This document shows positions 29,641 to 38,356 of a stretch of DNA of 64,000 bases, piece by piece. Position numbers and translations under genes: made by a program. Source of the stretch: Clostridiaceae bacterium HFYG-1003 (lineage in GTDB: Bacteria > Bacillota > Clostridia > Clostridiales > Clostridiaceae); NCBI GenBank assembly GCA_024579835.1, contig CP102060.1:1426001-1490000 (forward strand), in the 5' to 3' direction. The notes under the pieces are model-generated. The model did no database searches and had not been told where the DNA came from. It saw only the letters and a program-made list of their open reading frames with translations. Every line of letters begins with the position of its first letter. Position 1 is the first letter of the stretch.

Positions 29641-29681
29641 GTAACTAAGTTACTAATCGTCTTTCTGTTACCATTCGTAAC
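29641..29681. promoter_or_regulatory. Candidate operators: two GTAAC inverted repeats
   Basis: GTAAC-TAA-GTTAC (29641-29653) and GTTAC-CATTC-GTAAC (29667-29681) are perfect 5-bp dyads in the nitroreductase control region. A related GTAACTAATGTTAA occurs at 30587-30600 upstream of the pirin gene. MarR/HxlR-type redox regulators often bind such dyads; the cognate regulator is not identified. Confidence 0.6.
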
Positions 29682-29832
29682 CTCTAATCTGATTTAAACA
29701 TAACTGATAATGATTGTCAACTGGAGCTTAGCATGTTTTTATAACTTTTTTATTTTATAACATATGCCAAAGGGTGCGATCCCACACCGGATTCCGCCAA
29801 GAATATGGGGTTCGTCCACTCCCGTCTGACGA

Positions 29833-30528
29833 TCAGCTCATTGCCAGCTCGATCACCAGGATATGAGAAGTTGTACGCGCTTTGATGGTAAAATCCTCTT
29901 CCTGGCTTTCCACGGCATTCTTCCCGCCAACCAGCTCACCGTTAATGACCGACTCGCCTTCCATCTGAATCAGATAAGCTTGCCGGCCGGCACCTACCGC
30001 AAAATAAGCTTCCTTGCCAGCCTCCAGGCTGATGACATGGAATGCGGCATCCTGATGAATCCGGATCGGCGCCTGCCCGGTTTGCGATGAAACCAGCGGG
30101 AACCAGCGATTGACTCTGTCTTCCCAGGGGAAGCGATATTCGCCGTAATTTGGCTGATGATTGCGCTGATCCGGAAATACCCAGATCTGAAGGATTCGGA
30201 GCATTTCGTCTCCCCGGTTATGTTCGCTGTGATAAACGCCGGTTCCGGCACTCATATACTGGACCTCGCCTCGTTTCAGTACGCTTTCATTGCCCATGCT
30301 GTCCTTATGAGAAAGTTCTCCCTCAACGACATAGGAGATGATCTCCATATCACGGTGCGGATGCTTCTCAAAGCCGGTGTGGGGATGAATGAGATCGTCA
30401 TTGATGACGCGCAGTGCGCCAAACTGAACTTTCTCCGGATTCCGGTATTCAGCAAACGAAAAATGAAAAATACTCTGCAGCCAGCCCAAATCACTGCTGC
30501 CCATGGTTTTATGATCTATAACCCTCAT
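29833..30528 (-). CDS. Pirin-family protein
   Basis: 231 residues, two cupin barrels. The metal-binding cupin motif of pirins is present: GFEKHPHRDMEIISYVVEGELSHKDSMGN near residue 52 and GTGVYHSEHN near residue 96. Related proteins show quercetinase activity or act as redox-responsive cofactors. Start ATG 30528 preceded by AAAGGAGAAACCA. Lies upstream of the nitroreductases on the same strand with its own promoter region (30545-30610) holding a GTAAC-type dyad similar to that of the nitroreductase gene. Confidence 0.9.
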   Translation of the reverse strand: MRVIDHKTMGSSDLGWLQSIFHFSFAEYRNPEKVQFGALRVINDDLIHPHTGFEKHPHRDMEIISYVVEGELSHKDSMGNESVLKRGEVQYMSAGTGVYHSEHNRGDEMLRILQIWVFPDQRNHQPNYGEYRFPWEDRVNRWFPLVSSQTGQAPIRIHQDAAFHVISLEAGKEAYFAVGAGRQAYLIQMEGESVINGELVGGKNAVESQEEDFTIKARTTSHILVIELAMS

Positions 30529-30811
30529 TGGTTTCTCCTTTGTTTCGCATTAACTATTGTTATTTATCATTCGTTGATTACTTTATGTAACTAATGTTAA
30601 TATATCAGGTTCTCCCGATTGATGTCAACCTCTTTTCTTGCCCTGTCAAAATCTCTCATTTGTTCAAACCCTGATTATCTGCCTCAACGTCATCTCACAA
30701 TCCTTATCGCCTGATTTCCATCGTTGGATTTTTATCGCCTGATCATCATCATTTGATTTCCCTTGCTTCACTACATACGACGATGCAGAGATTAGGGAAT
30801 GGCTTCAACTG

Positions 30812-30850
30812 ACAAGACCCGATCCCGGCAGCTCCGGGATCGGGTCTTGT
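30812..30850 (-). terminator. Terminator hairpin of the amino-acid ABC/M20 operon
   Basis: ACAAGACCCGATCCCGG (30812-30828) pairs with CCGGGATCGGGTCTTGT (30834-30850): 17 bp, perfect. The T run on the minus strand is poor. The gap 30610-30811 otherwise holds only two copies of TTATCGCCTGAT. Confidence 0.8.
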
Positions 30851-30870
30851 GAAGGTCTGTGTCAATGGAA

Positions 30871-32307
30871 TCAGTACCGCCCCACTGGAGGCTGAAGTTC
30901 CTCCGGCAAGGGGCAGCGATAGGCTCCGCCGTTCTGTTTGCGCACAAATTCCTTTGCCCTGGCGATCACTTCTGGCTGCTCCATCGTCTTCACTGCGGCC
31001 AGAGCCATCACGCGGGCCGCCGTCAGCATCCCTTTCCGGGCCAGGGTACTCCCAGACTGTCCCGTCATCTGCCAGGTGTGACCGACATTACCAATGAATG
31101 CTGCGGCTACATTGAAATTCACCGTGGGGGCGACATAACAGACATCACCTACGTCCGTTGAGCCGGACACGTAGCGGGTCGGACCTGCCGAATAAGGATG
31201 AACTTCGGTGTCCAGCGGATTGCTCTGGATTTCTGCCAGCCGGTCCTCGCCGAACATCTCCCGAATTGATTCGTTCATGCTCTGACGGGTCGTCTCGCTG
31301 AAACTGTCCCGATAGGCTCGGGCAAGCGCAAAGTCTGCTTCATCCCAGGGCGGAGCACCGACCTCCAGGAAGGCTTCGCTGGCAATGGCTGCCAGCGGCT
31401 CATTGGGAATATAATCCGAAAAGCCCATGGTAATCTCGTATTCTGTCTGGGTGCCCGTCATGAGAGCAGCTCCCCGCGAAACGTCAGCAACCCGCTCAAA
31501 CAGCTCCTTGACCTGACTGACTTTGGGCGAGCGGACTTCATACTTGACGGTGGCCCGATCCTGGACCACATTGGGAGCTGTGCCGCCGGCATAGGCATAG
31601 GCGTAGTGAATCCTGGCTCCGTCGATCATATGCTCCCGCAGGTAATTGACCCCGACACTCATAAGCTCGGCCGCGTCCAGTGCGCTCCGCCCCAGATGAG
31701 GCGTACTTCCGGCATGCGCTGTTATCCCTTTGAAACTGAAATTCGCGCCCATGATGGCCACCGTCCGGGTGGACTGGACTTGATTGAGATCTGACGGATG
31801 CCAGGTGTAAATAAAATCCACCGGATCAAATACACCGGCTCGGGCCAGAAACTGCTTGCTGCCGGCCCCTTCTTCCGCGGGACAGCCATAATATACGACG
31901 GTTCCCGACAGTTGATTGGATTCCAGGTATTCCTTGAGTGCCAGGGCAGCTCCCAGCGATCCAACACCCAAGGCATTGTGCCCGCAGCCATGACCGGCAG
32001 AGCAATTCCCCAGGGGTCCGGGCTGGGTGAGTCCTGCCTGCTGACTCAGGCCATCCAGGGCGTCATACTCTCCCAGAAATCCCATGACCGGGCTGCCCTG
32101 CCCCCAGCGGGCAATGAAAGCTGTCGGCATGAGGGCTGTCCCGGTCTCGACGGCAAATCCTTCGGCTCCCAGCGCCTGCTGAAGCAGCGCCGCGGATTCG
32201 AATTCCTCATAGGGCAGCTCTGCCAGGTGCCAGATCCGGTCGCTCAGATCCAGCAGGAGTTCGGTTTTGCTGGTGATTGTTCGATCAATTTGTGTCAATG
32301 GTCTCAT
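30871..32307 (-). CDS. M20 family amidohydrolase, AbgB-like
   Basis: 478 residues. Dinuclear-metal peptidase/amidohydrolase fold: NCSAGHGCGHNALG (metal His), CPAEEGAGSKQF (catalytic Glu pair), HAGSTPHLGRSALDA (dimerisation-domain region) and a late GHTWQMTGQ. Closest in style to the aminobenzoyl-glutamate utilisation protein B. It hydrolyses an amide bond to an amino acid. It is the last gene of the transporter operon 16 bp after the ABC ATPase gene, so its product may be the amino acid handled by that transporter, or an N-acylated form of it. Start ATG 32307 after AGGAGAAGAAGC. Confidence 0.88.
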   Translation of the reverse strand: MRPLTQIDRTITSKTELLLDLSDRIWHLAELPYEEFESAALLQQALGAEGFAVETGTALMPTAFIARWGQGSPVMGFLGEYDALDGLSQQAGLTQPGPLGNCSAGHGCGHNALGVGSLGAALALKEYLESNQLSGTVVYYGCPAEEGAGSKQFLARAGVFDPVDFIYTWHPSDLNQVQSTRTVAIMGANFSFKGITAHAGSTPHLGRSALDAAELMSVGVNYLREHMIDGARIHYAYAYAGGTAPNVVQDRATVKYEVRSPKVSQVKELFERVADVSRGAALMTGTQTEYEITMGFSDYIPNEPLAAIASEAFLEVGAPPWDEADFALARAYRDSFSETTRQSMNESIREMFGEDRLAEIQSNPLDTEVHPYSAGPTRYVSGSTDVGDVCYVAPTVNFNVAAAFIGNVGHTWQMTGQSGSTLARKGMLTAARVMALAAVKTMEQPEVIARAKEFVRKQNGGAYRCPLPEELQPPVGRY

Positions 32308-32322
32308 CGCTTCTTCTCCTGA

Positions 32323-33060
32323 TCAGAGCATCTTGCTCAAAAATTCTTTCGTACGGGGATTTTGCGGGTGGTTAAATATCATGTCCGGTGTCCCCTGTTC
32401 CTGAATGACTCCTTCATCCATAAACAGAATCCGGTCGCTCACCTCACGGGCAAAGCCCATTTCATGAGTGACAATAACGATGGTCATGCCAGTCCGGGTC
32501 AGTTCCTTGATCACGTCCAGGACTTCCTTGACCATCTCCGGATCCAGTGCGCTGGTTGGTTCATCAAAGAGCATGACCTTCGGATCCATGGCCAGGGCAC
32601 GGACAATCGCCAGACGCTGCTTCTGGCCCCCGGAGATCCGGGTGGGGTATTCATCCCGCTTGTCGAGGAGACCTACCCGGTCCAGCAGCTCGCTGGCTCT
32701 GGCTTGTGCGTCCTGCCGGGACATTTTTTTCTCCAGCATTGGTGCCAGCGTAATGTTGTCGATGACCTTGAGGTGCGGAAATACATTGAACTGCTGGAAC
32801 ACCATGCCAATGTCCTGCCGGTGACGATCCAGATCTATGTTCTTGTCCGCCAGATCAACGCCTTCAAACAGGACTTTGCCTGAAGTGGGGCGTTCCAGCA
32901 AATTCAGACACCGCAAAAATGTACTCTTACCGCTGCCGGACGGGCCGATGATGGAGACAATTTCCCCTTCTCGGATCGTCTCACTGATATCCTTCAGAAC
33001 TTGCAGCTTGCCAAAGAATTTATTCAGGTGCTCAACCTGGATCAGTGCTTCAGGCTTCAT
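32323..33060 (-). CDS. Polar amino-acid ABC transporter ATP-binding protein
   Basis: 245 residues from ATG 33060, eleven bases after AGGAGG; a longer reading frame runs back into the permease gene. Walker [14 protein letters not shown] near residue 36, Q loop [11 protein letters not shown], signature [16 protein letters not shown], Walker [15 protein letters not shown]. The PAAT/HisP-GlnQ class. Overlaps the permease gene by 11 bases. Energises uptake with the permease and lipoprotein encoded upstream. Confidence 0.95.
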   Translation of the reverse strand: MKPEALIQVEHLNKFFGKLQVLKDISETIREGEIVSIIGPSGSGKSTFLRCLNLLERPTSGKVLFEGVDLADKNIDLDRHRQDIGMVFQQFNVFPHLKVIDNITLAPMLEKKMSRQDAQARASELLDRVGLLDKRDEYPTRISGGQKQRLAIVRALAMDPKVMLFDEPTSALDPEMVKEVLDVIKELTRTGMTIVIVTHEMGFAREVSDRILFMDEGVIQEQGTPDMIFNHPQNPRTKEFLSKML

Positions 33061-33715
33061 TGCGGGCCAGCCTCCTTTCCACCAGATCAAGCCCTTGTTC
33101 CAGCAGCTTGATCAAAACAAAGTAAATCATTCCAACAATGATGAGCGACGGCACGGCCAGAAACGTGGCGGATTGGACTGTCTTGTAAGATGTCATCAGT
33201 TCGGGCACGAAAAAGACGGAAGCCAGTGAAGTCTGCTTGACCATATTAATGTATTCATTGCCCAGAGCCGGCAGGATGTTCTTGACTGCCTGAGGCAGGA
33301 CAATAGTCCGCATCGTATTAACCGCGGTAATTCCCAGGGAGCGGGCTGCTTCCACCTGGCCCCTGTCCACCGCCTGAATGCCGGCCCGGACAATTTCCGC
33401 CACATAGGAACTGGCGTTGATGATCAGGGCAATAATGATGCAGGCCATGTCGGAGATGTCAAAAGGAAGGACTTTCGGCAGGAGCAGCCAGAAGAAATAC
33501 AACTGCAGGAGAATCGGGGTTCCACGCAGAACACTGATATAGGTTCCAGTGATGAGATGACAGATCCTAAACCGGGAAAGCTTCATGATTGCGATGACAG
33601 TTCCCAGCAGCGTTGCGGCCAGTACAGTCACCGCGGCCAAAGACAAGGTTCCCACCAGACCGTCGATGTAAACATAATTGTATTTGTTCCAGAGCTGGAT
33701 CAATGTATCTAGCAT
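33050..33715 (-). CDS. Polar amino-acid ABC transporter permease
   Basis: 221 residues, HisM/GlnP type, about five transmembrane helices. The EAA loop is [36 protein letters not shown]-terminus [31 protein letters not shown]. Only one permease gene is present, so it probably acts as a homodimer. Start ATG 33715 after GAGGTAAA. Confidence 0.95.
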   Translation of the reverse strand: MLDTLIQLWNKYNYVYIDGLVGTLSLAAVTVLAATLLGTVIAIMKLSRFRICHLITGTYISVLRGTPILLQLYFFWLLLPKVLPFDISDMACIIIALIINASSYVAEIVRAGIQAVDRGQVEAARSLGITAVNTMRTIVLPQAVKNILPALGNEYINMVKQTSLASVFFVPELMTSYKTVQSATFLAVPSLIIVGMIYFVLIKLLEQGLDLVERRLARNEA

Positions 33716-33758
33716 TTTACCTCACCTTATCTTTTCATCGCTGCAGCCTTCAGCGTCA

Positions 33759-34643
33759 TTACAGACCGAGTTTTTTGGCGTATTCGGAATAATCGTTGTA
33801 CCACTTTTCGTACTGCCCGGATGCCAGCAGCTCGGCAATGATACGATTGACTTCAGCCGCCAGTTCTTCCTCTCCGAGCGGGATCCCCACCCGGGTTCCG
33901 TCCAGAGCTTTGTCCACTGTAAATTCAAATCCCTGAACAATTTCCAGGCCGCAGCCCTTATTCGCATCAATGTAGAGCTGCGCCATGGATTTGGCAACGA
34001 CGATGGCGTCCGCTTTGTTTTCCTGAACCATCAGCAGGCCGTCTGTGGTTGAGGAAACCCGCTTCAGCTCTTTTTTCACCGGAATCTGGTCGTTGGCAAA
34101 GAGTTCCTGCAGCGAGCCGGACTGAGCCACCACCACTTGATTCGCCAGATCGGCAGCCGATTTGATGACTCCCTTGTCCTCTGAGCGGATCACCAGTCCG
34201 TAGCCCGGTGAATCCTCGGAAAAGTAATAGCCATCGGACAGGATCATCGCCTGAGCCCGGGCCGGCGTGTAGGCCAGTGCGCTGATGGCCAGATCATACT
34301 TACCTTCCGTAATGCTGGAGAGAACGGCAGAAAATTCAAGCGGAACGATCTCCAGCTCGACGCCGAGCTTCTGAGCAATATACTTCGCCATTTCAACGTC
34401 GCTGCCGACGTACCTGTCATCCCCGGTCTTGGATGGGTCGATAAACTCATTCGGCGCAAAGTATGGCTCCATCGCCACCGACAATACCCCTTTGGCTTTG
34501 ATGGCTTCCAGCCGGCTGGCGTTTTTCCCAATTGACTGAGCCGGATTGAGAGACGAACAGCTGCTCAAAATCCCCATCATGACCAGTCCGGTGATCACGC
34601 TCACCAGGTTCTGTTTCCATTGCTTTTTCATTTGGTTTTTCAT
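33759..34643 (-). CDS. Amino-acid ABC transporter substrate-binding lipoprotein
   Basis: 294 residues from ATG 34643, with AAAGGGGAG upstream. Signal peptide with lipobox ILSSC (Cys about 28). SBP family 3: VLSVAMEPYFAPNEFIDP, GSDVEMAKYIAQKLGVELEIVPLEF, LGKYDLAISAL-like KYDLAISALAYTPARA and a C-terminal NRIIAELLASGQYEKWYNDYSEY. The YxGxDVE/AR pattern fits binding of a free amino acid. The T-box leader upstream reads His by my alignment, making histidine the best guess. First gene of the operon. Confidence 0.92.
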   Translation of the reverse strand: MKNQMKKQWKQNLVSVITGLVMMGILSSCSSLNPAQSIGKNASRLEAIKAKGVLSVAMEPYFAPNEFIDPSKTGDDRYVGSDVEMAKYIAQKLGVELEIVPLEFSAVLSSITEGKYDLAISALAYTPARAQAMILSDGYYFSEDSPGYGLVIRSEDKGVIKSAADLANQVVVAQSGSLQELFANDQIPVKKELKRVSSTTDGLLMVQENKADAIVVAKSMAQLYIDANKGCGLEIVQGFEFTVDKALDGTRVGIPLGEEELAAEVNRIIAELLASGQYEKWYNDYSEYAKKLGL

Positions 34644-34833
34644 TTGTTTCTCCCCTTTGCTTGGTTTTAGTTCATATTTCCTGGTATGGTTCTGATCGAA
34701 TCGACTTCTATCGAGCTGTTCTGTAATTCGTATGATGCATGTTCCTATGCCCTCCTGTTTCTTGAGTCCATCTGTCTCGAAAATCCGCCTCACTCTGAGT
34801 CCAACGGTCTTTATTGTTCGGTCTGAGACAATC

Positions 34834-35150
34834 AAAAAGCTCCCGTTCTCTGGCCATCTATGCCAGAGGACGGGAGCGCTGCTCACGTGGTTCCACCTCT
34901 CATTTATCGACACCTCACGATGTCAACCTCATCAAGTACAATCATACTTTTGCACGGTAACGGGTGCGAGGATCCGGATCAGACTACTGCCCCATTCGAG
35001 GGTTCGCCCGTCAGCTCAAAGACGTGTTCACCGGCAGACCTCCATGTGCTCGCACCAACCGCACATTCTCTTCATCTGGTCATTACAGGTTACTGGTTCT
35101 TATCAAAGCTTTTCTGCTATGCCATACACTCTATCACAGGGATCGGGGTT
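34834..35150 (-). promoter_or_regulatory. T-box riboswitch of the amino-acid transporter operon, probable His specifier
   Basis: On the minus strand the T-box core GGTGGAACCACG lies at 34897-34886. The terminator pairs GCTCCCGT with ACGGGAGC (34877-34870 and 34846-34839), with an inner CTCTGGC/GCCAGAG stem, then TTTTT. The stem I apex GGTTGGTGCGAGC is at about 35062-35050. Using the glyQS rule (specifier, six bases, GAGC), the specifier is CAC at 35026-35024, followed by GTCTTT and GAGC: histidine. If the spacing were eight, AAC (Asn, 35028-35026) would apply. Uncharged tRNA turns the transporter on. Confidence 0.88.
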
Positions 35151-35247
35151 CGTAAAGTATATTTATAAAATAAATTGTAATTTTATTCGCGTTCCGGCAG
35201 CTGAACCTGCGATCACTTTGGTTGGATCTGCCCCCCGGAAACAGGAA

Positions 35248-35273
35248 AGCTCCCCGGACTGAGCCGGGGAGCT
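35248..35273 (-). terminator. Terminator of hpf
   Basis: AGCTCCCCGG (35248-35257) pairs with CCGGGGAGCT (35264-35273); on the minus strand TTCC follows. Confidence 0.8.
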
Positions 35274-35295
35274 GCTTTACATGCTGGTCTTGGGA

Positions 35296-35847
35296 CTAGA
35301 TGGTGGCTCGTTCAATTAAACCGTAATTTCCATCTTTCCGCTTGTAGATCACGCTGGTGATGCCGCTGAGATCTTCAAAGACATAGAAATCATGGCCAAG
35401 CAACTCCATCTGAAGGATTGCTTCCTCTTCCGTCATGGGCTTCAGTTCGAAACTCTTGGTCCGGACAATTCTTGGTTCTTCCTCACCTTGCACAGGTTCT
35501 GCATTTTCAGCAAAGGCCGCCTGGTTGAAATCAGGGAAACGAACCGATTCTTTGGTGTGGCGTTTTTCAATCTTTGTTTTGTATCTTCTGAGCTGACGTT
35601 CAATTTTTTCAACCACCCGATCGATGGATTTATGCATATCATCGGTGGTTTCCTCAGCTCTTAAAAACAAACCATTGAAGGGTATCAATACTTCTACCTT
35701 GAAGTTCGTCTTTTTGATCGTGGACATGGTGACTTTGGCATCTGCCTCTGACTTGAAGTATTTATCAAGCTTGGACAGTTTCTTGACCATCAGATCTTCC
35801 AGTGCGTCAGAATTCCGCATGTCCTTGAAGTAAATTGATCCTTTCAT
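35296..35847 (-). CDS. hpf: Ribosome hibernation-promoting factor, long form
   Basis: 183 residues from ATG 35847 (GAGGTGA five bases upstream); the GTG three codons earlier lies in that site. N-terminal HPF/YfiA domain (SDALEDLMVKKLSKLDKYF; RAEETTDDMHKSIDRVVEKIERQLRRYKTK), an acidic linker about residues 105-125, and the C-terminal dimerisation domain (RTKSFELKPMTEEEAILQMELLGHDFYVFED ... YKRKDGNYGLIE). Binds 30S subunits in slow growth and pairs ribosomes into 100S dimers. Confidence 0.96.
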   Translation of the reverse strand: MKGSIYFKDMRNSDALEDLMVKKLSKLDKYFKSEADAKVTMSTIKKTNFKVEVLIPFNGLFLRAEETTDDMHKSIDRVVEKIERQLRRYKTKIEKRHTKESVRFPDFNQAAFAENAEPVQGEEEPRIVRTKSFELKPMTEEEAILQMELLGHDFYVFEDLSGITSVIYKRKDGNYGLIERATI

Positions 35848-35934
35848 ATCTGTCACCTCGTTTAGTATTTTGTTGTTAGTTCTATTTTACCCTTTATTGG
35901 CCGATAACTCAAGGCACAAGGCCAATCAAACACC

Positions 35935-36468
35935 TCATAATTGCTGAGTCTGCCGCACTTGGCGGACATCTTTGAGGTAAGCTGAGATGGTCTCATTGTT
36001 CCGGATCTGATCAAAAATCCGTACCATCAAGTCTTTTCCAGCCAGCCTCTCCCGGGTGAGGATATCGATGGAAGTCGGACTGGTCAGTGTTTTTTCGAAA
36101 AACAGAACCATAAAGTCTTCCGTAATCAGGGTGACTTCAAAATGGTTGCGGAATGTTCGATTGACCCCCTTGCCCTTCCAGCGAAAGGTATTGAAAATGC
36201 CTTCGACGGGATAGTCAAAACCCAGTCGAAATCTCATTTTGCCGTTCTTTATGTATTCCACCCGGTCCTCCAGAACCAGTTCTTCCCCCAGATGGCGGGG
36301 ATGAAAATTGAAGCTCACCGTATTGATTTCAGGCTTCTGCCACAGCGGACAGCCTGAATAGGCCAGATACCAGCGGCCCTCCATCCTGAGGAGCAGGTCA
36401 TCTGCCACATTGTCAATATTCGGCTCTACTCCAACTCGGGCGTTCATCTTTCGTCTTTGTAAAAACAT
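35935..36468 (-). CDS. Hypothetical protein, possibly lipocalin-like
   Basis: 177 residues from ATG 36468 (AGAGGATAAG upstream); a longer frame overlaps the DNA glycosylase gene and is rejected. No signal peptide and no membrane segment. The run EGRWYLAYSGCPLWQ resembles the first strand of a calycin/lipocalin barrel, and the following alternating pattern (VSFNFHP, ELVLEDRVEYI, KMRFRLGFDYP, FRWKGKGVNR, HFEVTLITEDFMVLFF) suggests a small beta-barrel, ending in a helix. This is inference from pattern only. Begins 1 base after the glycosylase stop, so it is probably in the deoC operon. Confidence 0.6.
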   Translation of the reverse strand: MFLQRRKMNARVGVEPNIDNVADDLLLRMEGRWYLAYSGCPLWQKPEINTVSFNFHPRHLGEELVLEDRVEYIKNGKMRFRLGFDYPVEGIFNTFRWKGKGVNRTFRNHFEVTLITEDFMVLFFEKTLTSPTSIDILTRERLAGKDLMVRIFDQIRNNETISAYLKDVRQVRQTQQL

Positions 36469-36469
36469 C

Positions 36470-37135
36470 TTATCCTCTTCTTCCTGTCCTGCGTTTTCCT
36501 TTATGTCTTTTCTCCCGCTGCTCGCGGGTGAGACTGACCGGCTCATTGTTAATATAAAACCGCCACGGTCGGTTCCGGTCTTTCCCGGCATAATCGATGC
36601 CGATCCGAACATCCTCTTCAATGGCTTCCGCCACATAATCATCCGATGCGATCCAGAGGAGTTCATTGGCTTGATCCTTTAAATCTATGCCGTAATGCGT
36701 CCGATTCAATCCCAAAGCCTGGCAGAGCTTGCCCGGACCATTGGCAATCTGCCGGGAACCGGACAATCCTGATCCGCTTGTCATGCGATGGGCCGCCATC
36801 ACCTCTTCTCCCATTACCGGCACTCCGGCCCGAATCAGCACGGCTTCGTGCAAGCCCGGCCGGTTTGCCGTGATGTTGAAGCACCAGTGAAGACCGTAGA
36901 TCAGGAACAGGTAGGCCCTTCCGGCGTCTCCGAACATAACCCGGTTTCGTGGGGTGATTCGGCCGCCGCGGCTGTGGCTGGCAAGATCTTCCGCTCCCAT
37001 GTAGGCTTCCGTCTCGGTAATGCGCAGAATGAGGGACTGTCCGTTGACTTGATGGACGATCAGCTTGCCCAGCAGATCCCGGGCCAGGGCAATCGCATCC
37101 TGCTCAAAAAAACTTTGGTCAGTGATTCTATGCAT
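36470..37135 (-). CDS. 3-methyladenine DNA glycosylase (MPG/AAG family)
   Basis: 221 residues from ATG 37135, whose codon overlaps the previous gene's stop (ATGCATAG), an arrangement implying coupled translation. Removes alkylated purines in base excision repair. Family blocks: ALARDLLGKLIVHQVNG, RITETEAYMGAEDLASHSRGGRTPRN-like segment near residue 40 (catalytic Glu in ETEAY), MFGDAGRAYLFLIYGLHWCFNI and ANGPGKLCQALGL. Length matches bacterial homologues. Longer frames to 37225 lack a ribosome-binding site. Confidence 0.93.
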   Translation of the reverse strand: MHRITDQSFFEQDAIALARDLLGKLIVHQVNGQSLILRITETEAYMGAEDLASHSRGGRITPRNRVMFGDAGRAYLFLIYGLHWCFNITANRPGLHEAVLIRAGVPVMGEEVMAAHRMTSGSGLSGSRQIANGPGKLCQALGLNRTHYGIDLKDQANELLWIASDDYVAEAIEEDVRIGIDYAGKDRNRPWRFYINNEPVSLTREQREKRHKGKRRTGRRG

Positions 37136-37484
37136 AGCGCCAGAGGATCTTGATTCTGACCCGTCGATCCTGCTGATCGATCCGGACACCATATCCCTGG
37201 CTTTCAAAGTACGATTTAATCTCATTCAAATCCTGCCACTCCACTTCATCCAGCAGGAACACTTCCTCCGTGAAGTTGAGCTGGGCCGAAGCGGCCCGAA
37301 TCCTGGATTCGAACAGGTTTTTCATCTCTTCAAAGGTTTTCTTGTGATCATCCTGATCCTTATGGACTCCTGCCGGATGAACTTCCCGAACGGTAATTTC
37401 CACCAGGGTGTCCTCCTGGATATCGTCCGGCAGCTTAATGATATCTTTTAATAATCCCGCTTTAATAGTTTTCCTTAGTGTCAT
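37128..37484 (-). CDS. Hypothetical protein (118 aa) between deoC and the DNA glycosylase
   Basis: I do not recognise the family. It starts at ATG 37484 inside the last codons of deoC (23-base overlap, AAGGTG as ribosome-binding site) and ends 8 bases inside the glycosylase gene, so it is sandwiched by overlaps on both sides and clearly translated. Soluble, acidic in the middle (HKDQDDHKKTFEEMKNLFESRI), with alpha/beta-looking C-terminus (VFLLDEVEWQDLNEIKSYFESQGYGVRI). No cysteine motif or signal. Confidence 0.65.
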   Translation of the reverse strand: MTLRKTIKAGLLKDIIKLPDDIQEDTLVEITVREVHPAGVHKDQDDHKKTFEEMKNLFESRIRAASAQLNFTEEVFLLDEVEWQDLNEIKSYFESQGYGVRIDQQDRRVRIKILWRYA

Positions 37485-38145
37485 CGCTTACACCTTCCAG
37501 TATTTTTACGCTGGCCGACACGCCCAGGCGAGTCGCGCCTGCATCGATCATGGTGATTGCATCGGCAAGAGTTCTGATGCCGCCGGAGGCTTTGACGCCC
37601 ATTTCCGGTCCCACTGTCTCCCGCATCAGCCGGACATCCTCCGCTTTGGCGCCGGCTGTGGAAAAGCCGGTACTGGTTTTGACAAAGTCAGCTCCTGCCG
37701 CTTTGGCAATCTGGCAGACCTTCACAATCTCATCCTGTTCCAGCAGACAGGTTTCCAGAATGACCTTGGTCAGTTTATCCTGAGCCGCATTGACCACCGC
37801 CTGGATGTCCTCCCGGACATAGTCATAGTCACCGTCTTTCACGCGGCCGACATTAATCACCATATCGATTTCGTCAGCTCCCCGAAAAACTGCTTCGGCT
37901 GTCTCATAAGCCTTCGCTTCGCTGGTCATCTGTCCCAGCGGGAATCCAACCACCGTACACAGTTTGACCTCACTGCCCTCAAGGTATTCTTTCGCCTGTT
38001 CCAGGTTGGAGGGATTGATGCAGACGGACCAGGTATGGTAGGTCCTGGCTTCGTCACAGAGCTGTCTGAGCTGTTCTTTGGTGGCATCCGCCTTCAGCAG
38101 GGTATGATCCATCAATTGTGCCAGCTGATGTTTCGAATATTCCAT
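37462..38145 (-). CDS. deoC: Deoxyribose-phosphate aldolase
   Basis: 227 residues. Splits 2-deoxyribose 5-phosphate into glyceraldehyde 3-phosphate and acetaldehyde. TIM-barrel class I aldolase: MDHTLLKADAT at the start, KLCTVVGFPLG, DEIDMVINVGRVKDGDY, and the Schiff-base lysine in GADFVKTSTGF, then GVKASGGIRTLADA. Start ATG 38145 after AGAGGTTTATT. First gene of an operon of overlapping genes reaching 35935. Confidence 0.97.
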   Translation of the reverse strand: MEYSKHQLAQLMDHTLLKADATKEQLRQLCDEARTYHTWSVCINPSNLEQAKEYLEGSEVKLCTVVGFPLGQMTSEAKAYETAEAVFRGADEIDMVINVGRVKDGDYDYVREDIQAVVNAAQDKLTKVILETCLLEQDEIVKVCQIAKAAGADFVKTSTGFSTAGAKAEDVRLMRETVGPEMGVKASGGIRTLADAITMIDAGATRLGVSASVKILEGVSDDTKENY

Positions 38146-38356
38146 AATAAACCTCTTTTCAACGCGTCGTTTTCTCTATTATACCAGTTAAGTGTATCGA
38201 AAAAGTAAATGGTACAACACGCACTATAGCAACTCATTCCGTGAAAAGTCACAAATCTGTCAACATTTTTCAACCATGGAACTAAATTAAGGAATCCCGC
38301 TGCGGTTTTATGTTATAATTTCTAGGATATCTACCTCTCGATGAAAGGAAATCACT

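Noticed and set aside
34732-35262. 176-codon plus-strand frame in the transporter leader
   Set aside because: Lies across the T-box stem and terminator, which explain the sequence better.
35848-35856. GTG start of hpf at 35856
   Set aside because: It is part of the GAGGTGA ribosome-binding site serving ATG 35847.
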